This document shows, piece by piece, positions 39,089 to 50,998 of a stretch of DNA of 64,000 nt. The stretch lies in contig CAVPQI010000001.1 in NCBI GenBank assembly GCA_963707515.1, forward strand, positions 1,922,001 through 1,986,000, in the 5' to 3' direction. Position 1 is the first letter of the stretch, and every line of letters starts with the position of its first letter. The translations under genes and the position numbers were made by a program. The DNA is from Sva-07 sp963707515 (GTDB lineage: Bacteria > Actinomycetota > Acidimicrobiia > Acidimicrobiales > Ilumatobacteraceae). Below the pieces are notes generated by a model that searched no databases, was not told the origin of the DNA, and saw nothing but the letters and a program-made list of their open reading frames with translations.

Positions 39089-40142
39089 GACGCTGCTCCG
39101 TCGGAATCGGGCTGGTGTCGTGGTGCGGTGCCGATGGCTCCGTCGCGTCGAGGCTTGTGGTGGATCGGCACGAACTTCTCCTTCGGGCAGCAGGAACAAC
39201 CAGGTGACGAGCACGAACGGGAAGGTGAACGTGGGGATGCCGAATGGGCCGATGGCGGCGTCGAGCGCGCCCTGGGCGATCACGGTGAAGATCACGGCGA
39301 GCACCGTGAACGCGAAGACTCGGGCCCCCGGCGAGAAGAAGATGCTGCCCAGTGCGATCGCGGTCAGAACGGCGCTGAACCCGAACAGCCCACTCGTGAT
39401 CGAGGTGCCCTTGGCACCGACGAAGAGGGCCGTACCGGTGGCGATCGCCGAGCCGATGAGGGCGAACGCCGCCGACCAGCGCGAGCTGACGGCGAGGGCG
39501 ACGACGAAGATGATCCCCGTCACCACGTTGTTGATCAGGAACACCTGGGCGACGTTGCGGAACTCCGTCTCGAGGAGCATCGAAACCGAGATGTCGACGT
39601 GACTCGCCGCCGCCGCCGGGGCCTCCGGAAGCGCCGCAGGGCCGAGTGAGGAAGGTTCGATGTTGGTGAACGCCCAGGCACCGAGGACCAGCAGCCAGGT
39701 GGTGAGCACGAACGGGAACGTGAGCGCCGGCACGCCCCACGTGTCGAAGACGTTGGCGATCGCCAACATGACGACCGTCGACACGGCGGCACCGATGACG
39801 AGGTAGACCCACATGTACCCGTCGATCTTCAAGAACGTCGGCACGCCGGCGCCGACGAGGATGCCGTTGAACCCGTACAGGCCCTGGCGGAGCGAGGTCG
39901 CGGTCGACGTCGAGCAGCAGCGCCGTGACGGTCGCCACGACGAGCCCGATGACGGCGCCGAGGGCCACCTCCCACATCCCGGCGTCGATCGCCCCCCAGG
40001 TGATGCCGGCGACGAACAGCGCGCCGGTCAACGGGTTGTCCTGGAACATGACCTGTCCGGCGCCGCGCAGCGCGGTGTCGACGAATCCGACGGCGCTGTT
40101 CCGGCGGGCGGAGTCGGTCCAGCCGGTCGTGATTGCGTGCAC
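39085..40142 (-). CDS. Urea transporter (UT family; two frameshifts)
   Basis: With two extra bases removed (near 39181 and 39899) the gene codes for 351 residues. The first half has QDNPLTGALFVAGITWG, the urea-transporter half-motif, and RQGLYGFNGILVGAGVPTFL; the second half repeats the plan with VVTGIIFVVAL and ITSGLFGFSAVLTAIALG. UT proteins are urea channels with two such halves. It lies divergent from ureA and upstream of amt, which fits urea uptake for the urease next door. ATG at 40142. Confidence 0.8.
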
Positions 40143-40370
40143 GTTGACCGTCCCTTCACGCAGCCATCTGCAGTGGGGATGACGCGGTGGCTGCGTCGTG
40201 GCCCATCAAAGCACGGGTCTGCCGGCCGGTGCGACGGATTCTTCGCCGCCGTCGTCAAACCACCCAGAATGGGTGAGGTTCAGTTCCCCGCCCTGGGGAC
40301 ATGCTGTAAATTGGCACCGTCAGCCCGACGGATCGTGCGGACGACACCGACAGAGATTGGATGTGGCCTC
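40143..40370. promoter_or_regulatory. Divergent promoter region between the urea transporter and ureA
   Basis: This 228-base spacer holds an inverted repeat ACGCAGCCA (40158-40166) with TGGCTGCGT (40188-40196), 15 bases upstream of the urea transporter start, and a small hairpin CACCCA-GAA-TGGGTG at 40261-40275. An A/T patch TGTAAATT lies near 40305. These are candidate sites for nitrogen control; no convincing -35/-10 pair is visible. Confidence 0.4.
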
Positions 40371-40676
40371 ATGGACCTCACCCCTCGCGAGATCGACAAG
40401 CTGTACATCTACCAGGTCGCCGAGCTGGCACGCCGTCGGCGCGACCGAGGTACCAAACTGAACATCAGCGAGGCGCAGGCGCTCGTCTCGGAGGCGATCC
40501 TCGAGGCGGCCCGCGACGGCAAATCGGTGGCCGAGTGCATGGAGCTCGGCAAGGAGGTCGTCGCCCAGCGCGACTGCATGGACGGGGTCCGCGAGCGGAT
40601 CACCCTGCTGCAGATCGAGGCGACGTTCCCCGACGGCACGAAGCTCGTCTCCTGCCACGACCCGATCGCCGGCTGA
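40371..40676 (+). CDS. ureA: Urease gamma subunit
   Basis: The 101-residue protein is the small gamma subunit: MDLTPREIDKLYIYQVAELA, RGTKLNISEAQALVSEAILE and the end FPDGTKLVSCHDPI are all standard. Urease splits urea to ammonia and carbamate in the cytoplasm. ATG at 40371 fits the family start exactly. It is intact, unlike the next genes, and opens the urease operon. Confidence 0.95.
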   Translation: MDLTPREIDKLYIYQVAELARRRRDRGTKLNISEAQALVSEAILEAARDGKSVAECMELGKEVVAQRDCMDGVRERITLLQIEATFPDGTKLVSCHDPIAG

Positions 40677-40688
40677 GAGGATCGCACG

Positions 40689-41562
40689 ATGAGCAGCTCG
40701 GGCCCGACCCGGCTGATCCTCGTGGGCGGACACGAGAGCACCGATGGTGCCGACCTCCGGCGCGTCCGCGGCGTCACTCGTCGACGCCGTCGCCACCGAC
40801 ACCGGGCGACGCCTCGAATCGGCGGCCGCGGCCGCGGCCGCCGACGGGCACATCGTGGTCGTCGTCCCGATGACGATGGGACGCGATCCGGCGCTCATCG
40901 CCGAGGCCGCCAAGGTGCTCTCGTGGTTGCGGCGCAAGCACGCCGACGCGCTGGTCCTGGCGCCGCCCTTCGGTGTGACCGACCACCTCACCGCTCACCT
41001 CCGCACCGCTGCCCGCAGCGTTCACGACGCCGACCCCGACGCCGCGCTCGTCATCGCCGCTCCCGCGTCGAACCCGTTCGACGACGCTGAGCTGCACCGT
41101 GTCGCCCATCTCGTCCGCGTCAACGGTGCCGGGCTGGAAGTGCTCGCCGTGCCGGGCGCCTCCGCCGAGCAACTGAGCGAGACCGCTCGCCGGCTGGCCC
41201 TGCTCGGGTTCGACCGCAGCGTGGTCGTGCCCGCCGGCTTCGCCGAGGATCCGCTGCGCGTTGTCGCCGGCGACCCGCCCGAGGGCATGACGTCGTTCGG
41301 GCCGTTGCTCGGCGACGGCGCCGTCGCCCGCATCGTCGCCCACCGCGCCGCAGACGCCCGGCACGCCCTGTCCCACGGCGACGACGGCATCGACGTCGGG
41401 CTGGCGGCCGACCACGGCCACGGCTACGCCCACTCGCACGGCGACGACGATGGGCACCATGACCACGATCACCCCCACCACGATCACGGTCAACACGGTC
41501 ACGGTCACGCCCACCACGATCACGCCCACCACGACGACGAACACGCATCCCTGTCCGCCTGA
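40689..41562 (+). CDS. CbiX/SirB-like chelatase-family protein with His-rich tail (one frameshift)
   Basis: Removing one base near 40743 gives 290 residues. The start RLILVGGHES and later VVVVPMTMGRDPALIAEA, LVIAAPASNPFDDAEL and SVVVPAGFAEDPLRV match the two-repeat plan of CbiX/SirB chelatases. The last 50 or so residues contain 20 histidines with many aspartates, ending HDDEHASLSA. Placed between ureA and ureB and with no ureE in view, it is a candidate nickel-storing or nickel-delivering protein for urease. Family membership is a motif judgement, and the nickel role is inference. Confidence 0.65.
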
Positions 41563-41580
41563 CGAAGAAAGCAGCATCCC

Positions 41581-42074
41581 ATGGCCAGTCAGCAAGCCCT
41601 CCTACGACCACCGCAACGACGAGATCGAGATCAACGCCGGCCGCGCCGACCGTGACCTTGCGGGTCACCAACACCGGCGACCGGCCGGTGCAGGTCGGAT
41701 CGCACTTCCACTTCTTCGAGGTCAACCGCGCCCTGCGCTTCGAACGTGAGCAGGGTTGGGGCATGCACCTCGACATCCCCGCCGGCACCGGCGTGCGCTT
41801 CGAGCCGGGCGAGACCAAGCAGGTCGACGCTCGTCGCCTACGCCGGCGCCCGCCACCTGGTCGGCTTCAACGGTCTGGTCAACGGCGGCCTCGACGCCCG
41901 GCAGACCAAGATCGACGCGCTGGCGCTGCTCGAGTCCCGCGGTTTCGAGAACGGCGCACCGGCCGCACGTGTCGGCAAGGCGACGCACCGTCGAACTCGA
42001 GGACCAAGTCAGCTGCGGCCAAGAAGTCGACCGCGAGCACCAAGAACGACCGCGAGCGAAGAAGGGGCAAGCTG

Positions 42075-42075
<1 letters not shown>
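41581..42075 (+). CDS. ureB: Urease beta subunit (multiple frameshifts)
   Basis: The beta-subunit core is clear but split across frames: NDEIEINAGR, PTVTLRVTNTGDRPVQVGSH, FEVNRALRFEREQGWGMHLD, GTGVRFEPGETKQV and TLVAYAGARHLVGFNGLVNG. Extra bases near 41590, 41651 and 41825 restore this order. The tail is less certain: a Lys-rich ending (TKSAAAKKSTASTKNDRE) needs three more corrections; without them it is Arg-rich. The stop overlaps the ureC start (TGATG). Either reading gives about 162-163 residues. Confidence 0.82.
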
Positions 42076-43805
<1,730 letters not shown>

Positions 43806-43809
<4 letters not shown>

Positions 43810-44513
43810 CGCGGCCGTCGGGCACGACCGATCTGGGTCAGCTGCTGGTCAGCCTGCAACTGTCCGACTCGGCGTTCCCGAGCGGCTTCTACACGATGTC
43901 GCACGGCCTGGAGGGCTTCCACCAGGCGCGCCTCGTCGACAGTGACGAGCGTCGGCGAGCTGCTCGCCGAGTTGCTCGTCTGCGTCCGTCGGTCCCGGCG
44001 ATGCGACTGCGCTGGCGCGCGCCCACGAGTGCGTCCGACGGCGACTGGTCGGCGGTGGAACGCGTCGATCGCGTGCTGTTCGCCTCGAAGCTGAACGCCG
44101 AGATGCGCAATGCCTCGGTGCGCAGCGGACGCCAGCTGATCGGCGTCGCCGACGAGGTGTTCGGTGCGCCCTCGATCACCCACTACCGCCAACTGGTGCA
44201 AGCGCGCTCGGTCCCGGGGTGCCAACCGGTCGTCAGCGGCGTCTGCTACGCCTCCACCGGGGTCGATCGCCAACGCGCCGTCGCCTCCGATCTGTTCGCC
44301 TTCTCGGCCAGCTTCGTCGGCGCCGCGCTGCGGTTGCGGCTCACCGACCACCGCCGGGCGCAAGTCGTGCTGCGCGACGTCGCTCCGACGATCGAGACGG
44401 TCACCGCCGACGCCCTCGAACGCTCGGTCGACGACCTCGGCGGGTTCGCCCCGATGGCCGACATCTGTTCGGCCCGTCACGAGCGGGCCAACGGACGACT
44501 CTTCGCAAGTTGA
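43806..44513 (+). CDS. ureF: Urease accessory protein UreF (CTG start, three frameshifts)
   Basis: UreF helps UreG and UreD load nickel into urease. Motifs: LLVSLQLSDSAFPSGFYTMS, HGLEGFHQA, RDWSAVERVDRVLFASKL, NASVRSGRQL and a C-terminal GGFAPMADICSARHE. Extra bases near 43951, 43987 and 44042 break the middle; correction gives 234 residues. No ATG, GTG or TTG is present at the 5' end. The best start is CTG at 43806, which overlaps the ureC stop as CTGA, in the same way as the other coupled genes here. Confidence 0.8.
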
Positions 44514-44533
44514 CCCTCTGCAGAATGGGATCC

Positions 44534-45165
<632 letters not shown>

Positions 45166-45169
<4 letters not shown>

Positions 45170-46143
45170 CGGCCGCCGGCGTCGGGCCGCTCCACGGCGG
45201 CCCACGGCTCCAGCCAGAGCACTACGAGCCGCGGCGGGTGCCGCCAGCCGTCAGCTCGTACGGTTCGGCGCCCGACACCCTCCTCGTCGGCAGCCCCGGC
45301 AAGGTCGGCGTGCTCGAGCTGACGTTCGAACTGCGTGGCGACGGCGACCGGCGCCGCACCGAGCTCGTCCGCCACTACCAGAAGACCCCGCTGCAGATCA
45401 TGCGGCCGCTCTATTACGACGTCTCGCGCCCGGACATGCCGTACACGTTCCTGATGACGACCGGGGGTGGTGTCCTCCACGGCGACCGGCAGCGGACCGA
45501 CCTCGTGTTCGGCCCCGGCACGTCTGCGCACATCACCACCCAGGCGCACACCAAGCTGTACCGGATGGCGAACGGGTATGCGACTGCCGTCGTCAACATC
45601 GACGTCGGACCCGACGCCTACGTCGAGTACCTGCCCGACCCGACGATCCTCTACGCCGCGTCGCGCTTCTACCAGCACACCGACGTCACGCTCGACGACT
45701 CGTCGACGCTGCTGTACGGCGAGACGATCTACGCCGGCCGGTTGTCACGCGGTGAGCGCAACGAGTACGACGTCTACGCCAGCGACCTCGAGATCTCGCG
45801 ACCCGACGGCAGGCCCGTGGTCATCGACCGGGTTCGCCTGGCTCCCGCAGCTCGCGCCGTCGATGGTCCGGCCGTGCTCGGCGATCGCGACATCGTGTCG
45901 TCGATGTACGTGGTGAGCCCGCTGACGCCGGCCGCCGAACTGGCCGAGCGCATGCACCTCGCCCTCGACGCGACCCTCGACGACGACGCTCACGGTGGGG
46001 TCAGCGTGCTCCCCGACGACTGCGGCGCCTGGGCGCGGATCGTCGGCGACGACACCGTGTCGATCGCGGCAGCCGGCAGCGCGCTGTGGAACGCGGCCCG
46101 CGAGGTGCTCACCGGCGCCCCGGCACCGGCCATCCGCAAGTAG
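45166..46143 (+). CDS. ureD: Urease accessory protein UreD
   Basis: The 325-residue protein matches UreD/UreH, the scaffold that binds urease and UreF-UreG during nickel loading. Motifs: PLQIMRPLYYDVSRPDMPYT, TTGGGVLHGDRQRTDLVFG, AHITTQAHTKLYRM, YLPDPTILYAASRFYQ. The TTG start at 45166 overlaps the ureG stop (TTGA). It ends the urease block; the second ammonium transporter follows after about 120 bases. Confidence 0.92.
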
Positions 46144-46266
46144 GCCGAGAGCCCGCCGGCAGGGCCGGCATGAGTTCACGACGACGAGAGGCTTCAGAAA
46201 CACGGTCGAAACACGAACGCGTCATTGTGCACGGCGTTCACACTGACGATCGAAATGGAGCGACCT

Positions 46267-47469
46267 ATGGATAGCGGGAATCTCGCCTGGGTGCTGACCT
46301 CGGCGGCACTGGTGCTCTTCATGACACCGGGTCTGGCATTCTTCTACGGAGGCATGGACCGCACGCGCAACGTGCTCAACATGCTGATGATGAATTTCTA
46401 CTGCCTGTTGGCGGTACCGGTCCTGTGGTACGTCGTCGGCTTCTCGCTGGCCCAGGAGCCGTTCGACAACGACTTCATCGGCGGCTTCGACGGGCTGTTC
46501 CTGAAGAACATCGACATCGCCGGCGACGGCGGTGCACTCGCCACGATCGCCTTCTTGGGGATGTTCGCGGCGATCACACCGGCGTTGATCTCCGGTGCCG
46601 TCGCCGACCGGATGAAGTTCTCGGCATGGGCGCTGTTCGTGCCGCTGTGGGTGTTGCTGGTGTTCATCCCGGTGTTCAAGTGGGTCTACGGCGGCTGGCT
46701 CGGCCAGCGCGGATCGATCGACTTCGCCGGTGGCACCGCGATCCACGTCAACGCCGGCATCGCCGCCCTCGCCGCCGTGCTGGTCCTCGGCAAGCGCAAG
46801 GGTGAACTGGTGCCGCCGCATTCGATGCCGCTGGTGATGATCGGAACCGGGATCCTGTGGTTCGGCTGGTTCGGCTTCAACGCCGGATCGGCGCTCGCCG
46901 CCAACGGCCAGGCGGCGCAGGCGTTCATGAACACGTTCCTCGCCGCTGCCGCAGCCGGCCTCGCCTGGGTCCTGGTGGAGTGGGTCCGTGACGGTCACCC
47001 GACGAACCTCGGTGCGGCGTCGGGCATCGTCGCCGGGTTGGTGGCGATCACGCCGGCCGCCGGCTTCGTGTCCGGACCGGCCCCGATCGTCATCGGCATC
47101 GCCGCCGGCGTCATCTGCTGCTACGCCGTGCGGATCAAGGTCAAGGCCGGCTACGACGATGCGCTCGACGTCGTCGGCGTGCACTTCGTCGGCGGTCTCG
47201 TCGGCTCACTGATGATCGGCCTGTTCGCCAACCCCGAGTTCTTCGAAGGCGAGTTCCTCGAGGGCCTGTTCTACGGTGGTGGCGCCAAGCTGCTCGCCGA
47301 GCAGGCGATCGCCAACGGCGCCGCCATCATCTGGTCGTTCCCCGTCACACTGGGCCTGATGTGGGTCCTCAAGGTGACGATCGGGGTACGCGTCGACGAC
47401 GAGACGGAAGAGGTCGGCCTCGACTACCACCTCCACGGAGAGACCGCCTACCACGAGGGTGCTCGCTGA
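46267..47469 (+). CDS. amtB: Ammonium transporter Amt/AmtB
   Basis: The 400-residue protein is a full Amt channel: NLAWVLTSAALVLFMTPG, LAFFYGGMDRTRNVLNML, FAGGTAIHVNAGIAALAA, GILWFGWFGFNAGSALAANG, DALDVVGVHFVGGLVGSLM. It imports ammonium and is blocked by P-II when nitrogen is rich. ATG at 46267 has GGAG six bases upstream (46257-46260). glnK follows after 27 bases, the usual amtB-glnK pair. It lacks the C-terminal P-II domain of its paralogue at 37459. Confidence 0.94.
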   Translation: MDSGNLAWVLTSAALVLFMTPGLAFFYGGMDRTRNVLNMLMMNFYCLLAVPVLWYVVGFSLAQEPFDNDFIGGFDGLFLKNIDIAGDGGALATIAFLGMFAAITPALISGAVADRMKFSAWALFVPLWVLLVFIPVFKWVYGGWLGQRGSIDFAGGTAIHVNAGIAALAAVLVLGKRKGELVPPHSMPLVMIGTGILWFGWFGFNAGSALAANGQAAQAFMNTFLAAAAAGLAWVLVEWVRDGHPTNLGAASGIVAGLVAITPAAGFVSGPAPIVIGIAAGVICCYAVRIKVKAGYDDALDVVGVHFVGGLVGSLMIGLFANPEFFEGEFLEGLFYGGGAKLLAEQAIANGAAIIWSFPVTLGLMWVLKVTIGVRVDDETEEVGLDYHLHGETAYHEGAR

Positions 47470-47496
47470 GGCGAGGACTGGACGAAGGAGACCGAG

Positions 47497-47835
47497 ATGA
47501 AACTGATCACTGCGATCGTCAAGCCGTTCAAGCTCGACGACGTCAAGGACGCACTCAAGTCCGCTGGCGTCGAGGGCATCACCGTCACCGAGGTCCGAGG
47601 ATTCGGGCGTCAGGGTGGACACACCGAGACATACCGCGGTGCGGAGTACAAGATCGACTTCGTGCCGAAGGTCAAGCTGGAAGTCGTCATCGCCGATGAC
47701 GGCGTCGATGCCGCCGTGGAGGCGATCACCGCCTCGGCGAGCACCGGCAAGATCGGCGACGGCAAGATCTGGGTCACCGACGTCGAGTCGATCGTGCGCA
47801 TCCGCACGGGCGAGCTCGGCATCGACGCCATCTGA
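47497..47835 (+). CDS. glnK: Nitrogen regulatory protein P-II (GlnK/GlnB)
   Basis: A 112-residue P-II protein, with MKLITAIVKPFKLDDVK, the T-loop Y51 in TETYRGAEYKIDF, and ASTGKIGDGKIWV. It binds ATP/ADP and 2-oxoglutarate and can block Amt; Y51 is the site modified by nucleotidylation in actinobacteria. GAAGGAGA precedes the ATG. It is last in the operon, and a hairpin follows at 47857. Confidence 0.95.
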   Translation: MKLITAIVKPFKLDDVKDALKSAGVEGITVTEVRGFGRQGGHTETYRGAEYKIDFVPKVKLEVVIADDGVDAAVEAITASASTGKIGDGKIWVTDVESIVRIRTGELGIDAI

Positions 47836-47856
47836 GCTGCGCCTGAGCTGGGGGCG

Positions 47857-47871
47857 GGCCGCGTTGCGGCC
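47857..47871. terminator. Hairpin after glnK
   Basis: GGCCGC pairs with GCGGCC around a GTT loop, 21 bases after the glnK stop and between convergent genes. The stem is short and there is no T-run, so this is a weak call. Confidence 0.4.
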
Positions 47872-47888
47872 TGCACGACGGGCCCGGA

Positions 47889-48248
47889 TCAGACGTCGCC
47901 GGTTCGCCGGCCTGACGTCGTCCGGGTTCGTCGTCCCTCGGCCTCGGCCAGCTCGTCGACCGAGTCGACCCTCGGTCGCATGCGCCGGTAGACGGAGCGG
48001 CCGAGCACCTGACTGCCGATCGGGCCGGTGATCAGCTGGAGGACGACGATCAGCAGCGCCGTCGTGACCGCTGCCGTCGAACGCACGGCGAGGGCGACAC
48101 CGACGCCGATGAGGAGGACGCCGAGCGTCTGCGCCTTGGCGGTGGCGTGGATGCGGGCAAAGGGCGTCTGGAAGCGCACCGCACCGATGCCGGCGAGCAG
48201 CATCACCAAGGCGCCCGTGATCAACACGAACCCGGACAGGACGTCCAT
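47889..48248 (-). CDS. mnhG: Na+/H+ antiporter subunit G (Mrp/Mnh)
   Basis: A 119-residue protein with three membrane segments and the PhaG/MnhG pattern: LITGALVMLLAGIGAVRFQT, FARIHATAKAQTLGVLLI and the following AVTTALLIVVLQLITGPIGSQ. It is the last gene of the six-gene operon; its ATG at 48248 overlaps the mnhF stop. A charged tail (RPRVDSVDELAEAEGRR) follows. It is required for the full Mrp complex. Confidence 0.9.
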   Translation of the reverse strand: MDVLSGFVLITGALVMLLAGIGAVRFQTPFARIHATAKAQTLGVLLIGVGVALAVRSTAAVTTALLIVVLQLITGPIGSQVLGRSVYRRMRPRVDSVDELAEAEGRRTRTTSGRRTGDV

Positions 48249-48499
48249 CAGCCTCCTCGCTTCTCCACGTAGCGGGCGACGATGCCCGTGCCGACGAAAC
48301 CGACGAGGACGACGACCAGCGCGGTGTCGAGCGTGACCGACGTGCGGCGGTAGGCAGCGGCGGTGAGGATGCCGCACGTGATCGTGATGAGGAGGCCGTC
48401 GAGGGCGACGATCCGGTCGGGGACCGTCGGCCCGAGCAACAGCCGGAGCAGGAACGCTGCAGCGGCGAGGCACAGCAGGACGAGTGCGGCGACGATCAC
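48248..48499 (-). CDS. mnhF: Na+/H+ antiporter subunit F (Mrp/Mnh)
   Basis: An 83-residue protein with three membrane segments and the conserved loop RLLLGPTVPDRIVALDGL typical of MnhF/MrpF. The ATG at 48499 overlaps mnhE and the stop overlaps mnhG, so translation is coupled on both sides. Confidence 0.92.
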   Translation of the reverse strand: MIVAALVLLCLAAAAFLLRLLLGPTVPDRIVALDGLLITITCGILTAAAYRRTSVTLDTALVVVLVGFVGTGIVARYVEKRGG

Positions 48500-49029
48500 G
48501 ACGACAGGCTCCGTTCGAGCTGTTCACGGGCGGTACGGCTGCCGAAGGCGCGCACCGACAGCTCCTCGATGCGCATCAGGTCGGCGCGGACCCGGTCGAC
48601 GTCGTGCAGGTACATGACGTGGAGGTAGAGCACCGCCGGCGAGCCCTTGTTCTCGATGACCACCGACCCCGGTGTCAGCGTGATCGCGTTGGCGACGATC
48701 ATCATCACCGTGACCGACTCCGTCCGCAGCGGGAGGGCGAGGATCCCGGTGTGCATGCGGTTGCCGGGCGTGATGATCTCCCAGGCGACGACGAGGTTCG
48801 ACTCGACGAGCTTGACCAGCATGTAGCCGAAGAAGTGCAGCACCCCCAGCGGGCTGAGGCGCACGGCGTCGTCGTTCGTCCTGCGGACCAGCGGCAGCCG
48901 GGCGAACAGCAACAGCAGCGCGGCGATGATCAGGCCGGCGACGACGTTGGCGACGCTGAAGTCCGACCACAGCAACACCCACAACGCGGTCAGCCAGGCC
49001 AACGTCCCCGACACCCGTACCGCGCTCAC
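48496..49029 (-). CDS. mnhE: Na+/H+ antiporter subunit E (Mrp/Mnh)
   Basis: The 177-residue protein has two or three N-terminal membrane segments (LAWLTALWVLLWSDFSVANV) and a cytosolic region with ANAITLTPGSVVIE and LYLHVMYLHDVDRVRADL, which define MnhE/MrpE. The GTG start at 49029 overlaps the mnhD stop. Confidence 0.92.
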   Translation of the reverse strand: MSAVRVSGTLAWLTALWVLLWSDFSVANVVAGLIIAALLLLFARLPLVRRTNDDAVRLSPLGVLHFFGYMLVKLVESNLVVAWEIITPGNRMHTGILALPLRTESVTVMMIVANAITLTPGSVVIENKGSPAVLYLHVMYLHDVDRVRADLMRIEELSVRAFGSRTAREQLERSLSS

Positions 49030-50525
49030 GGCTCACGCTCCAACACGACGGTGTTGTAGCCGTTGCGGTCCAGCAGATCGACACTCGCCCGTTCGGCGAG
49101 CCGGTAGATCGGTCCCGCCCACACCGCGAAGGCGATCGACACGACGGCGAGCGCAGCCGTCGCCGCCAGCATCCACGGCGGCCCGCCGAAGCGGCCCCCC
49201 GAGCGCGGCGCCCGCACCGGCTCCTCTTCGGCTTGACCCCAGAACGCACCCGCCCAGATCTTGGTCATCGAGTACAGCGTCAGTGCACCAACGGCCAACG
49301 ACGCCGTCACGCCGATCCAGGCGTGGGCGCTGAGCCCGGCGTCGACGAGCGCGAACTTGGCGAGGAACCCGGAGAACGGCGGCAGGCCGGCGAGGCTCAG
49401 CGCGGGCACGGCGAACAACACGGCGATCAACGGTGCCGTCCTGATCAGTCCGCCCACCTCGGACAGGCGGGCCGAGCCGGAACGGCGATCGACGAGGCCG
49501 GCGACGAGGAACAGCGCCGTCTTCACGATGATGTGGTGCACGATGTAGAACACGGCGCCGGCGATCCCGGCAACGGTGAACAGACCGAGCCCGAAGATCA
49601 TGTAGCCGATCTGGCTGATGATGTGGAAGGCCAGGATGCGCTTCATGTCGTCCTGGGCGATCGCCCCGAGCACACCGACCACCATCGTCAAGATGGCGAC
49701 GACGATCAGCACCGTCCCCATCGCTTCCGACATGTCGAACATCAACGTCTGCGTGCGGATGATGGCGTACACGCCGACCTTGGTGAGCAATCCGGCGAAG
49801 ATCGCCGTCACCGGGCCCGGGGCGGTCGGGTAGCTGTCCGGCAGCCAGAAGAACAACGGGAACAGCCCGGCTTTGATGCCGAACACGACCAGCAGCGCCA
49901 GCGAGAACGCCGTGCGCAGCGAGGGGTCGACGTCCTCCAGCCGCTCGCTGAGGTCGGCCATGTTCACCGTGCCCGTCGAGGCGTACAACCAGGCCAGCAC
50001 GGTGATGAACAGCGTCGAGGCGACGAGGCTGATGACGACGTAGGTCATGCCGGAACGCACCTGGTCGGGACGCGCTCCCAGCGTGATGAGCACGTAGCTC
50101 GCGGCCAGCATCATCTCGAATGCCACGAAGAGGTTGAACAGGTCGGCCGTCAGGAAGCTCGCCGACACGCCGGCGGCCAACACCAGGTAGACGGGGTGGA
50201 ACGCCACTCGCAGCCGCTCCTCACCACGTTGGCCGATGGCGTAGATCATCACCGCCAGCAGGACGATCGCCGACACGACGAGCATCAATCCGGCGAAGCG
50301 GTCGACGATGTAGGTGATGCCGAGCGGTGCCGGCCAGCCGTCGGCGCGGTGGACGACGTAACGGTCGCGGTCGGCCCCGATCAGCAAGACGATGCTGACG
50401 ACGAGCACGGCGCTCAGCGAGACGACGCTGACGGTCCGTTGGAACGGGCGCGAACGGCCACCGATGATGGCGATCGCCGCACCGAGGACCGGGATCAGGA
50501 TCGGGAGGGGAACCAGGGTGCTCAT
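49026..50525 (-). CDS. mnhD: Na+/H+ antiporter subunit D (Mrp/Mnh)
   Basis: The 499-residue protein is a proton-translocating, NuoL/M/N-like subunit with about 14 membrane segments. Motifs: FVAFEMMLAASYVLI with the conserved glutamate, KAGLFPLFFWLPDSYPTAPG with the key lysine, and KRILAFHIISQIGYM. It lies between mnhC and mnhE with overlaps on both sides. Confidence 0.93.
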   Translation of the reverse strand: MSTLVPLPILIPVLGAAIAIIGGRSRPFQRTVSVVSLSAVLVVSIVLLIGADRDRYVVHRADGWPAPLGITYIVDRFAGLMLVVSAIVLLAVMIYAIGQRGEERLRVAFHPVYLVLAAGVSASFLTADLFNLFVAFEMMLAASYVLITLGARPDQVRSGMTYVVISLVASTLFITVLAWLYASTGTVNMADLSERLEDVDPSLRTAFSLALLVVFGIKAGLFPLFFWLPDSYPTAPGPVTAIFAGLLTKVGVYAIIRTQTLMFDMSEAMGTVLIVVAILTMVVGVLGAIAQDDMKRILAFHIISQIGYMIFGLGLFTVAGIAGAVFYIVHHIIVKTALFLVAGLVDRRSGSARLSEVGGLIRTAPLIAVLFAVPALSLAGLPPFSGFLAKFALVDAGLSAHAWIGVTASLAVGALTLYSMTKIWAGAFWGQAEEEPVRAPRSGGRFGGPPWMLAATAALAVVSIAFAVWAGPIYRLAERASVDLLDRNGYNTVVLEREP

Positions 50526-50998
50526 CGGGGGGCCCGCTCGTCGTGGGGCGGTTCCGGACGGTCGACGATGTCGGCCATCCAGCTCGAGCCGTCGGGGAAC
50601 TCCTCGGCCTCGTCGAGGTCGTCGATCGGGGCCTCGCTCACGTCGCGCTGCAGCCGGGCCACGAAGTCGTCCTCGACGTCGTCTTCGACGAGGTCGTCGC
50701 GGGTGATCTGCCAGCTGCGGTAGGCGAGGGCGAGCAAGAAGGCGGTGACGCCGAACGTGATGACGATCGCCGTCAGCGCCAACGCCTGGGGCAGCGGATC
50801 GGCGTAGCTCTCTGCGCCGTCGTCACCGCCGATGATCGGCGCCCGGCCGCCGGGGCCGCCGGACGTGACGAGCAGCAGGTTGGCGCCGTGGCCGAGGAGG
50901 CCGACCCCGATGATGATGCGCGACAACCGGCGCTGCATCAGCAGCCAGCTCCCCAGCCCGAACAGGACGGCGACGACGAGCGCGAGGAGCAGCGTCAC
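50522..50998 (-). CDS. mnhC: Na+/H+ antiporter subunit C (Mrp/Mnh)
   Basis: The 158-residue protein is NuoK-like, with three membrane segments, IIIGVGLLGHGANLLLV and DPLPQALALTAIVITFGVTA. The C-terminus has an acidic extension of about 50 residues (DLVEDDVEDDF onward), longer than usual. ATG at 50998 overlaps the end of the A-B fusion gene. Confidence 0.92.
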   Translation of the reverse strand: MTLLLALVVAVLFGLGSWLLMQRRLSRIIIGVGLLGHGANLLLVTSGGPGGRAPIIGGDDGAESYADPLPQALALTAIVITFGVTAFLLALAYRSWQITRDDLVEDDVEDDFVARLQRDVSEAPIDDLDEAEEFPDGSSWMADIVDRPEPPHDERAPR

